The position numbers and the translations under genes are program-made. Below, piece after piece: positions 1-10,276 of a DNA stretch of 25,788 bases. Source of the DNA: Rodentolepis nana (Eukaryota; Platyhelminthes; Cestoda; Cyclophyllidea; Hymenolepididae); the NCBI GenBank assembly GCA_900617975.1, contig UZAE01000346.1:1-25788 (forward strand), given 5' to 3'. The notes below the pieces were generated by a model, which saw only the letters and a list, made by a program, of their open reading frames with translations, was not told where the DNA came from and searched no databases. Numbering within the stretch: position 1 is the stretch's first letter; every line of letters starts with the position of its first letter.

Positions 1-68
1 TGGGCCAATTCACTGTCCAATCAACGAAAAGTTAACCAAAACTTTCCTTAATTGAAGTGACAAGGGGA

Positions 69-364
69 GATCTGTAGCGGATTGCTACTTTAGTAAAGCC
101 TGACCGACTCAGAAATCTCTATGACAGATTCTCCAACATCTACCTAGACTCCCAGAACAAGCTAAGCTATAGCCCAGCTACAAGGGAAATAGACGTGTAG
201 CACGGAGCACGTTTATTCAGTACGTGTATTGATAGCGAAGTGTGTTTTTTGGCAAAGCGATTAGTTATCAGATAAATCTAGCATAATTCGAGTGAACATT
301 AATAGCTAAATATCTCTGAGTAAGCAGGACTTCTATTGGTCATTGATGAAGTGTCCCACAGATC
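69..364. mobile_element. Solo LTR, copy 1 (LTR 73-360 plus GATC duplications)
   Basis: A 288-bp long terminal repeat without an internal retrotransposon body. It begins TGTAGCGG at 73 and ends GTCCCACA at 360, so it has the TG...CA ends of LTRs. GATC lies directly before it (69-72) and directly after it (361-364), which is a 4-bp target-site duplication as made by many Ty3/gypsy-type integrases. A related copy at 20231-20569 has the same start and end and its own different duplication. The first ~170 bp are closely similar between copies; the remaining ~120 bp align poorly until the shared last ten bases. The first bases form a small dyad, GTAGC-GGATT-GCTAC (74-88). No gag or pol sequence lies beside it, so it is read as a solo LTR left by LTR-LTR recombination. 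Transcriptional orientation is not determined. The superfamily is inferred only from duplication length. Confidence 0.8.
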
Positions 365-2070
365 CATTCAAAACGCCACTTCTGCCATTACTTTGTCAGT
401 ATATTTAAGTATATTAAAAGTTGCCTTAAGTCTCACGATCCTTGTGCTTTCGCTGGTTTTTAAATTGTCAATGCTTCTTTCAGTGCATGACTTCCAAAAC
501 TCTAAGGAGCATTTAGTTACGTGCAGTAATCAATGTAATTAGATTGCCAAAGAACGTTCATCTTTTCCTAAAAACCCTATTTTCAAAAAAAATTATTAAA
601 ATTAAATTTTGACAGCGGTAAATGTACGAACGCTGCCTATTTCGAAATGGAAATTTTATGAGTATTCTCTTTAAACACCTTATAAACGGATAAAGACATT
701 TTGTTTAGAATGCCCATAAAATAGTGTAGCTATTTTCAAAATTCCCAGTCTTTCCAAATTCGAGAAACCTGTATAGTACCAGCACAATAAGCAAGATCTT
801 CCAACTTTGACTTCTAAAAGCTATTTATTCTTCAGTCCGAATTGCATATTCAGTCTTACCTAGTCAGCATGAATCTAGGAAATATCAAAATGCTCAAGTT
901 GTCAAATATATCTCACTGACCTTTTAATCAAGGACAAACAACTCTCTCCAAATGAGCGTCGGAAAGACGCAATCTTATAACCAAATTTCGAAAGCGTGAG
1001 TACCTTTGCCCATATTTCTCAGCATCAAAATGGTCTTCCCATTGGTCTTCTAAAAATCAATAAGCTAATTTTTCCACACTAATTTCCAAACCGCTAGCGA
1101 TTTGACAAAGATAAACTCAAGCTAGATAGTGAGGCTGTTTTGCCCCGGTTTTCAACTTAATTTGGAATTCATCCACAAGAATTTGAAAGCAGAAGGTTTG
1201 CTGAATAAATAATCTGTCCTTAATTTATATTACAATAGTTTATTGTTAAGGTAATCAGATTTTCTTAGTCTCATTCCAATTCATTATTAAGAGTTCTCCG
1301 CCTGCCAACTTCATAACTTTCCACTTTGTTTTATTAAATGGGAAGAATAAATAGAAACTTCCCTACCACCGTTCTCCATATTTATTTAAATTTTCTTTTG
1401 AGGGTGAATAATTCACTTTATGAACACCTAGTTCTGCGGTTTAAGAGTAGCCTTACGCCACTAATGCCAAGAGTGCTCGGTTCTTAATGGATAAAATTAT
1501 TTGCTTCAATGTAACTTTTTTGCATACGTTCTAGCATACTTATATTGTTTGAATAATAACTTTTAAATTTAATTTAAACTGTAACGAGTGTATACATTAT
1601 TTCAACAAGATACTGAAATAAACACTGGTTTTTTATTTATGTTGCAATGAGTGAAGTGCATTTAATAAACGATTTTTTATCGATTTTAAGTCAAATTCAT
1701 GTTTATAATTAAAGGAGTTTATGTTCTTTTAGTTGCTTTTATTTAATCATCCACTTTCATGATTTTCTTTGCAATGGTGTCTACTTTCAACTGTAAAGAT
1801 TTCCTTAAATTTTGCGTAGTGGCGTTTTCAGATAATTTAGAGTTGGTTTTGGAAATGCGGGATTAAAAAGTGGAAATGAAAGCAGTCCTTCATAAAACTT
1901 CCCTTCCTTCTCATTTACCTCCAGGAACCCTTGCAAATATCTAAAGGCAGCACTGGTCGGTGATTGAATCACATCATGAAATCGTTAAGTTTCACATTAA
2001 TCAATTCCTATTTTTGATCCGAATTTTTTAATGAAATGAATTTGATGAATAACACGTTTAAGAACAGAGC

Positions 2071-2072
<2 letters not shown>
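365..2072. other. AT-rich noncoding stretch, no gene seen
   Basis: No open frame above about 70 codons and no recognisable domain. The 336-542 frame straddles the LTR end and has no protein-like features. I see scattered short A/T runs (up to 8 A near 586) but no microsatellite, hairpin or repeat copy. Confidence 0.6.

Positions 2073-2105
<33 letters not shown>
2073..2105. repeat. (GA)n microsatellite
   Basis: An uninterrupted GA dinucleotide tract of about 16 units. On + this is a homopurine run. GA tracts can bind GAGA-type factors in insects, but nothing nearby supports a promoter. Confidence 0.97.
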
Positions 2106-2108
<3 letters not shown>

Positions 2109-4136
2109 TTTGAGCTTATAAGATGGGAAAAACACCTAAATTTATGCACTTTTCAAATACAGAAGGCGGTTAAAACAAAACAATAAATTGATGGAGTTGG
2201 TGATGCAGCACTTTATTATGGGAGCAGTAGAAAATGCAGTATCCATATAATCAGTAAGCTAATGTGCAATTAAGTGAGTGAGTGAACGCAAAATTGATAG
2301 AATGTTAAATAATGGGGTAAAAGTGACAGGCCAAAGTATGAGTCATATTTGGATGACTTGATGAATGTAGAACCAAAGTAAAACGGCTGATAGCGTCGAA
2401 ATGGAATAGGAACACCTCAGCACATCTGGCTCTGTTAAAGCTGTGTTCATTGGTTCTTAAACTGGCTCAGTCCATGTTCCAATCGTATTTAGGCTATTAT
2501 AATCTTCATTGTACCTGGAATTCAAGGCATCCGTACTATTTTGCTCACCTGAATGAAATGTGCCATTAATAAGCTTTAATCTTTCGTTTTGCATTGCAAA
2601 TACTTCATTCAAACTTCAGCCTAGATTGATGGAACGACAGCTAGATCACCTGTCTCTGTTTATATTACACCTATAAACTACCAGTATACTTTGAAATTTT
2701 TAAATTCGCGTTTCTATGCGATTGGGTAATATTTAAACTGACCTATACAAAGCATCATGTGAAATCTCACGCCACTTCTGTAAACAGGAAACATTTCGGC
2801 CATTTGAAGGAGATTCAATTCATGTGATTGACGCAATACTGCCTAAAGGTGATTTCGCTATGAGCTAAAGATAAGAACAACAAGTTATATTGCTGAACTT
2901 CCAATGACATTTAAGCAATTCGTCGTCTGTCAAGCTAAGTTGCTTTTCGGCGACGCTTCTTACAACTGCTATGAAAATTTTCATAATTCTTATTGAATCC
3001 ACCGGAACAACAGAAAATCTGTAAATGATCGAATTATAAGTGTGGTTTTGGCATGGGGAAGCATATAGAACAGTATTACGCATGCGTATTGGGTTGAATA
3101 ATGAAATATGAAGAGATCATTCCCGATAAGTAAATATACCTCTGGATCTCGGTTTGTTCTCAGAATATTCAGTATCTATTGGAGATATATCCTTATATCG
3201 ATTTGGACCAACTGTACCACTTGTACTTAACTCATATTTTAATTCTCGTATAGTTTTATGGTTACATATTTCGCGATTCATCTTCAATTTGCCTGAAGCA
3301 AGAAATGTGAGATGGATGTATCACTCCCATCTTTACTTCAGCGGAGTGGTTGGCCGTATGAGTTAACACTTATTATATAATTTGTTAACTGAAGCATCCC
3401 CAATGAATTCTCACTTTTCTCACAGTGCCCATATCGAGGACCCATTCCCACCTGTTTTCTTATTTCGCCAATCAATTTTCCCACTTTTCAATCATAATTT
3501 TGAGTTCCATTTCCTACAGCCTCGGACTCATCCTTCAGCTCTTTATTACCGTTCTCCGGTTGTTGAGTTTTACTTTTCTGCCAATCACTTTGCTCTTTAA
3601 CCCTTAATGTCTTACCACCGCCATTGTCACTTACCTACCTTAAGGTGACACAACTCAAAACTCCGAAAATAAGTTAAAATACATCGACTTTCTTTTCCTC
3701 CCTTCTTTACTTCCAACATGTACCTATAAAGATGTCAGCAGTTGGCAACCCAGAAAGAGAAAAAAAATTCTCTCGAGGCTTGATGACCAAATGTCGCATT
3801 GATGAATTAGGGGTAGTAACAACACAAGGTTATTATCCAATCATAATTTGCTATTTGGACATGATTAGTAGTCCCTCATGTAAACAAGCGCTTATGCTTC
3901 TTATTGTTTTTAGTAAAATATTTCCAAAATATGTACAAGTAACTGATTTTTAGTTTGGGCTAGTATTAGCTACTTCGATATCATCCAACTTCAAAGAGGT
4001 GCCTCATTTCAATTTGCCTTTAACATTTGCCAATAAATGCCTTGATGGCTACATTAGGTTTAACCCATAAGGTTAGGGGAAAAAGCAATCTTTAGTCAGG
4101 GCAATGCGGTCAAGCAGAAATCTCATCTCTTCAGGC
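2106..4136. other. AT-rich noncoding stretch, no gene seen
   Basis: Several frames of 60-73 codons occur on both strands, for example 3154-3366, 3382-3600 and 3732-3953. They overlap each other in different frames, lack domain signatures and are of the length expected by chance. No repeat copy or structured element was found. Confidence 0.55.
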
Positions 4137-4154
4137 GGGTGGGAGGGAGGGAGG
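4137..4154. repeat. (GGGA)n short tandem repeat
   Basis: A short GGGT/GGGA purine tract of about four units, with four G triplets on + and so G-quadruplex potential. Confidence 0.85.
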
Positions 4155-5523
4155 CAATTTTGTTGCATTTGGAAACTTAACCTTTTCGTGTCATACGGAC
4201 AAACATTTCGTTTACCTTTTGCGTAAATCTGCCAGTTACATTTTATTCCACATAAATTCTAACGAAAAGCATTCAGTGTTAAGGCAAACTGAGCTTGTGT
4301 AGAGCGTTTATGAAATGACAAGTAGCAATTTACGCAATTCTGCAACATAGTCGGAACTATTGATTAAGCAGTCTTTTTATAAGAGCCGAACCTATTCACC
4401 AAAAAACCTTTGCTATCTTAAATCATGTGATGGCCTTTGAACATTCAAAATAGCAATATACTCCTTTAAAAAGCGAAACAGAGGACCTAATAGGAAAATT
4501 TTGTTATGTGCTGGTGTCCCGTCTTATCGACCGATTGATTTAAACAGATGGGTGTTCACGCCAATCTCAGTCACCGTCGCCTTAAGGCAACTTGATGAGA
4601 CTACCGTATATGTTTGAAAAATAACCCACCTCATTAGTTTTACCCACGAGAACTCCAATAAACTCTTTCATGACTTGTCTAGACTAACTGTCAAGTTGTC
4701 GAGAAAGAATGGCCTTGCATATTGATGGGGCTGACAGACAGATTGGAGACACATCTGTGGGATGTAACACGAGCATCCCAAGACGAAGGCTCATGTGACC
4801 TCCTTGTTCTGAGAAAAGAACATTAAAGCTTGCAAACTGTTTATTCAATTAGCGCCTGATCCTTGCGCGTAATTAACTTACTTAATGGTTCCCTAATTGC
4901 ATGGGTAAGGAGGGTTTTAATCAGTTTATAACTTATTGGGTTCCTTTATGAATAATTTAACGCTGAAGTAGTTAATTCTAATCTCTTCCCATACGTCAGA
5001 TTTTAAGCAAAATTATTTGCGAAGATTGATACGTATTATTTCATTTTCTTCTCCATCTTATTCTATCCTTTCTGCAAAAGAAAATCTTGTCTTGCCTTAT
5101 CAACCAATCTGTCCATTTCACCTTTTTGGACTACAAAGGTGAATATACTGCTCGCTATGTGTTTGCCTTCGTTGCTATAGCACGTAGCTCATCGTCTTTT
5201 TTTTCGCATTGATAAAGTCGCATTTTTAGGGTGAATTTAAGGAATTTCTACAAAGAATTTTTTCAATCAGATAAATACCTTGTATTTTAATAATTAGGAA
5301 GCAACTTCTTAATACTACCATATATACCACCTATTATGATATATCCATCTACCTTTTCATCAAATTAGAATGTATTTTCTGACCAAGATCATAATTGGAT
5401 AGGTGTCTAAGTGTTTTAGTAATACTCCAATCTATACTAAACAATGATTTCAGTTATTTCTCCAAAAAACTCATCATATTCAACTAGGCTAAATAATGCT
5501 GTTTTATTACTAATAGACATATC
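4155..5523. other. Noncoding stretch, no gene seen
   Basis: No open frame of 60 codons or more. The stretch 4540-4810 is somewhat richer in G+C than its surroundings, but I see no domain, splice-bounded exon or repeat. A 16-base word CCTTTTGCGTAAATCT near 4215 recurs near 8136; this is close to chance expectation. Confidence 0.55.
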
Positions 5524-5876
5524 ATTGATTCTTTATTAGGGGTGTGCGATAGACTTACCTCCACGTGGTGCACCCTGGGCAACGTATATTCATACGGCAA
5601 AAATGTCTATTGACTGGCAGTTGACTTCTCACTTCAAACTACCATCACCTCACTCGATGCCATATTGGAATATTTTCACAGTAGTCACCTCAACTTTTTT
5701 CTGACTTTGTGTCTGTCTCTTACATCTTTGAAACACTCTTCTGTTCCCCCCTGTCAACTTTTTCACTTTGATGTTTCTTCCCCTCTGTGAAGCCTGAAGC
5801 CAACTAAAGGGCTAATGATAACCATCAAGATGCCTGCCATTTGATATAAATAAATAAATAAATTGATTCTTTATTA
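5524..5876 (+). mobile_element. SINE-like retroposon, copy A (5539-5861) with 15-bp TSD
   Basis: The 323-bp element is bounded by a perfect 15-bp direct repeat, ATTGATTCTTTATTA, at 5524-5538 and 5862-5876: a target-site duplication of target-primed reverse transcription. The body starts GGGGTGTGCGATAG, has a conserved head (CTCCACGTGGTGCACCCTGG near 5560), a pyrimidine-rich middle with no open frame, and ends in GATATAAATAAATAAATAAA. A diverged copy at 17390-17694 starts at about the same place, arguing for a full-length unit rather than random 5' truncation. The last ~80 bases match the 3' end of the LINE at 25495-25788. I see no clear pol III box A/box B, so a tRNA-derived head is not shown. 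The alternative is a LINE remnant consisting only of 3' UTR. Confidence 0.85.
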
Positions 5877-5947
5877 TCCTTGCCATAATCAAGTGAATGA
5901 CCTTTAGAAACCCCAATTTGCTTGTCACCCTGACTCAGTTGACAAAC

Positions 5948-5971
5948 TCCCCCTCCCCCTCCCCCTCCCCC
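5948..5971. repeat. (CCCCCT)n short tandem repeat
   Basis: About four units of C5T, with cytosine blocks that give G-quadruplex potential on the minus strand. It lies about 70 bp downstream of the SINE-like element's duplication. Confidence 0.95.
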
Positions 5972-6640
5972 ATTTTAAGACACTGCTCTATTTACAACTA
6001 GTTCACCACATATCCAAATGTTTTTTTCTCAACGCTACCAACACAGTTGACGTTTCCTCCGTTTCCCCTAAATTCATGACACATTTTGTATTTCCGTCTT
6101 TCTTTCGTGAGCGTAGAATGAGAATCGATTCCTAAGCTCTGATTTCTTTTCGACAAGCAATTATCTCTGACTTCTGTTGCTTAGTGGTTGTCCTTTCTGA
6201 GTGGTATTATAAATTGACCATTACAGGTTGTTGTCTCTTCCTTTATTTCGCCAAAAACCTATATTGTTAGATTTGCAGAAGCCAGGATTTTATTAAATTT
6301 ATAACGAACTTACTCCTTGTCCAATCATTATTTACTATTTATTTTTTTTTAATTAGTTAGACTGCTGAGAAATGGTCCATATATCTTATGCATACAAAAC
6401 AACTGCAATTCTTTTTTCTAAATTGATTTTGGCTGACTGTTGATATCTTAGGCCAACACATATGAATTTTATTATTCATCACAAATTACTAAGCTACACT
6501 GCACTGAATTTCGCTTTCGGGATGGCGACCAACTATTTCCTAGGGTAAATACTTCTTACATACTTGATTAAAATCTCCCTTTGGCCACACTTCTATTTTA
6601 CTTACTCTGGAATCGGTCGCACATTATCTATTTGTTCGAT
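5972..6640. other. AT-rich noncoding stretch, no gene seen
   Basis: No useful open frame. The longest T run of the window (9 T, 6342-6350) lies here. Nothing else recognised. Confidence 0.6.
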
Positions 6641-6694
6641 GCACATACACATACATACGCACACACACACACACACACACAATCATCATCATCA
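6641..6694. repeat. Compound microsatellite (CA)n-(ATC)n
   Basis: Imperfect CACATA/CATACA units (6641-6660) lead into about ten perfect AC units (6661-6680), followed directly by about four ATC units (6682-6694). This is a typical compound microsatellite. Confidence 0.95.
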
Positions 6695-7031
6695 TTTGTC
6701 CAAAACATAAAGCTGTCTTGTTTGTCTACCACCTAAGGTGCCTTGACGTCATTAATACCTTATTTGCATTCTCTGCCTTGTTTTTTGTGCAGTGGAAGAG
6801 AGATCACGTAGCTATTCTTTATTTAAAAGTGAATAAGAAGGACACTGATATCTTCCCCATGGCCCTAAATCACGTCCATATCCTGCTCCGACAGCCTGGG
6901 AAATCTCAATTCATCATTCTTTAGTGGTAGTCTGAGTCATCGCTACTCATATCATAAATCTAAAATTCAATATCCCTTAGGGTACGTCAAATGTCAGTAC
7001 GAGTTAATTTTTTGGGAATGTTTACTCTTAT
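6695..7031. other. Noncoding stretch, no gene seen
   Basis: A 68-codon frame at 6718-6924 has no recognisable domain or flanking splice context that I can defend. Nothing else supported. Confidence 0.5.
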
Positions 7032-7044
7032 GGGGGGGGGGGGG
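7032..7044. repeat. Poly-G tract (13 G)
   Basis: A run of thirteen G on + in an otherwise AT-rich context. Its exact length is prone to sequencing error. Confidence 0.9.
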
Positions 7045-9002
7045 AGTTAATGAAGGGAATTCTGTTTCCCAACTTGTCTGACACTCTTACTTTTATATCC
7101 TCTTTTACTTACATGAATGAGCTATCTAATTAAAGTCACAAGTAACCACTACTTTGACTAACCAGATTAGGTCAAGGCGTGGTTAAATGAACATAGCTTA
7201 TTGATTCACCGGCGAGTTGGCCTTCAATTAACCTTTTGGGGGAAAATTCGTTTGTCTGTTAAAAATGGTCTTGGTGAGAACACATGCCAAATTATTGTAC
7301 CCTACCTATTTAAATAGTCATTCTTACCACCATTGAGTCCACTGGCTGCTTAGGAATGAAGGATACGCCCAGAGAACACGAGTGACTCAACCTACCGTTT
7401 GGTGACTATAACTTCTCTTCCCCAGCCTACCTACATTTTGCCTAATTTTGGCAGAGTTCTCCTAATCTGTTATTTTTTGCAAGTCAAGCTAGTTCGGAGT
7501 CATTTCTACCCTATTTTTTCGCACAATTTGAGGCTTCATTACTCTCAAAATTGGCTGACTAAATAGGAAGTACTTTTCCCATCATGTTCTGCAAGTCCAA
7601 TGTCGATTAAGTAATAAAACCAGATTTCGTGCTAATGTCTATCGATTTAGAATAGCGATTAGCGTATAGAACGGAGTATTCATCTTATTATAGAAAAAAA
7701 TTATTTAAATGATATTTTACAAAATATTTTTAGCGGAAACTCATTTATGGGAAGGTCTAAATGGCACAATTTATGGTTCAATTCCGTTTTATATTCTAGA
7801 TACCGCTTCGCATTTTAGTCACTTCAATAATAAAAAAAGAGAAAATGTAGTGCCTGTTCGTTGCAAACTGCTTTTACTACGATTATTTTTTTCGAAAGTG
7901 AAATAATCTTCGAGTTTTTAAGAGGCCAATGTTTTGCCCTTTTGCCCAAACCTAAGAAACAACCTGACGAAACGTCTAACGCAAATTGATTTTCGTTCAA
8001 ATAAAACAGCAATACCACAAATTCATTCGCCTTCGGCTTAACTACAATAGATCTACCTAGGCGACTTGACCAACAAGTCAAACGATCAAAAAGTAGGAGA
8101 AATGAACCATCACTCAGGAACCAAATGATCACATCCTTTTGCGTAAATCTTTTAACGTTAGCTTATGTTGTTAACAGTAAACAACACTCGTTTCAACGTC
8201 CTGACTATGATCCTCTCTTTCCTTTGCTAGAATTGACAAGTCTTCTCTTTGTTATATTCAGATGGCTTTCGATTATTATAAGTTGAGTTTTTGCTTTGAC
8301 ACGTGCACTAATAATAGCCATAGTAGAAACATTCTCTTTGGGTGCAAAATATCTTAGAAATATTTAGTCCAACTGAAAATTTCATAGGTGGGATTATATT
8401 GAGGCTGTCACGGTTGACATATGACATTGATTTGCACTCTGCTTGAATTTCACGTTTTTAAAGTCATTTCCACTAGTGATATAGATTTTCAACTTATATG
8501 GCCAGTTGGGAGTATATACAAGTTTTATTTGGTTTTAAGAGTTGACAAATAGAGTAAACAGTACATGACTTGCATGGTTAATGCTTTTTCCACTGTCAAG
8601 GTTAATTTTTATGGCCGCCATTTCAAGCTAAATTGAAATAACGGTTTCTTTTCCCTTAATGCGAATTCCGCTTTCCCTGTTTAGCCCGATAAACTTCCAT
8701 TTAGCTTCATGACTTAAGTCCTATTCCGACGGTATCCTACTCAGTTAATGGCAGAAATGAAATAATACTTTACAAGCTCTGAAAGTAATATTATTAACTT
8801 TCTAAGTGCCTAGGGACTATATGAAGGAGATCATTTTGCCATACTATAAGCTACAACGTCTGGTAAATTCTTCCCCTTAACTTATGCCCTAAAATGCGTC
8901 TAAACATAAGATTAATGAAATCCACTTATGCAGTTCCCGACAAGAATAGGCTTCGTTTATCTTTCACCAGGCCGATGTTGGAATTACCTTGACATTATGC
9001 GA
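7045..9002. other. AT-rich noncoding stretch, no gene seen
   Basis: The minus-strand 102-codon frame at 7824-8132 is among the two longest in the window. It has no domain signature and reads as low-similarity, leucine/serine-rich translation of AT-rich DNA. A short string near 7664 (GTATAGAACGGAG) resembles part of the LTR family but does not extend. No repeat or RNA gene was recognised. Confidence 0.5.
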
Positions 9003-9368
9003 AGGCCGCTTAGGGATTGGTCGATTGCAATATTGATGCAGAATATGCAAGCAGTGGGTGAGTGGATTTTTTTCGTCCTTATCATTATGCAGGTCATTTA
9101 TAAAGGACAATTGCAGTCGTTTAATTTATACCAAAATTTAAGGTGACAAGTTTTGGCAGAAGTTTTCTTAAAAGTATAAATAAAATGGAAGATTACCTAT
9201 CAGTAATTTCTTGCCTATAATTAGTACATTTAACTTGCTTCAGTCATTTCGATTTTCAAAGTGCTTTTGGATTTTTGTAAATTCAGCAAACGATCTGTCG
9301 CACTCTAGTAACAATGTGCGTCGCTAATTAACCTTGCCATTTTCTGTAGGCCGCTTCCGGATTGGTCG
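9003..9368. repeat. Pair of 21-bp near-identical direct repeats 345 bp apart
   Basis: The word AGGCCGCTT-N2-GGATTGGTCG occurs at 9003-9023 and again at 9348-9368, with 19 of 21 bases identical (only the central two differ). It is G+C-rich in an AT-rich setting and in the same orientation. The intervening ~325 bp show no gene. It could be a repeated protein-binding site or the ends of an old insertion; function unknown. Confidence 0.6.
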
Positions 9369-10263
9369 TATTTCGCTGAAGTTACTAGGCGTATGGGCGA
9401 AGTTTACTTAACTTGCATTGAATTTCATTGGGCTTAACTACTGTGTTAAATCTCAATTTTGGAAAATATTTGGCTTTTGCGTTTGTGCACTAATCGGAAC
9501 TGTCGTGACTTCGAAGAATCAACATACATTCTATTGGTTTAGCTGTAAAAGAATTACCTACTATTCGCAATCCCTCAAATTTTTACTTATGAAAAGTAAA
9601 TAACATGCAGTTAGAGAGGCAGCTTTGTCCAAAAGATTCCTAAGATGAAGTACCTTTAAAATCTGACATGCGTGATTTCCCCAGTAATTTGTTTTTTTAC
9701 CAATTTGATTTTAGACTTACACGTACCTCTGAAGAGATATCTCTCAGGTTTGAATAAGGAAGCTTATGACTCGACCACAGTGTTGACGTTAATACTGCAT
9801 AACTAATCATTGATTAAATCTTCACAAACCCAATCTAACAAATTCCTCTTGCATAAAATTGCTCTTGAAATGAGCTAAACCATATGTCAACAATAGCGAG
9901 GAAACAGAACTTAGGAAGAGTACAATGTTTATGGCAAGTGCGGCCAACTTCAAAACAACTGCACATAAATACATTTAATCTAGCTCTTCTCATACTACTG
10001 CACTTTCCAGAAAATTCTAGCTCATGCTAGGTTACTTTAGCTGGCGTTTTACACCCTATAGTGTACAAATTTGAACAGATTAGAATCATTGAAAAGCACA
10101 ATCGCCTTAGAATTGATGAGATCGATGATCCAACTGCTGATTGGTCAATCTTTACCTGATTATTTTGAAGGGAGATTTATGCTCAAGCACCTAACATAAA
10201 ACTTAAATGAATTTTAGTAAAATTTCGTTAGAAATGTGGATCACAAAATAAAACTGAAAAGTA
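9369..10263. other. AT-rich noncoding stretch, no gene seen
   Basis: The 61-codon frame at 9418-9603 has no recognised domain. Nothing else supported. Confidence 0.55.
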
Positions 10264-10276
10264 CCCCCCCCCCCCC
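10264..10276. repeat. Poly-C tract (13 C)
   Basis: A run of thirteen C on + (poly-G on the minus strand). It lies inside a chance minus-strand frame, where it would encode glycines. Confidence 0.9.

Noticed and set aside
7660..7680. Possible LTR-family fragment (GTATAGAACGGAG then TATTCA)
   Set aside because: The similarity to the LTR is about 14 bases and does not extend on either side, so chance cannot be excluded.
7824..8132. 102-codon open frame on -
   Set aside because: No domain, signal peptide or splice context that I can support; reads as translated AT-rich noncoding DNA.
4215..8151. Shared 16-base word CCTTTTGCGTAAATCT near 4215 and 8136
   Set aside because: One such match is close to chance expectation in 25 kb of biased sequence, and the flanks do not align.
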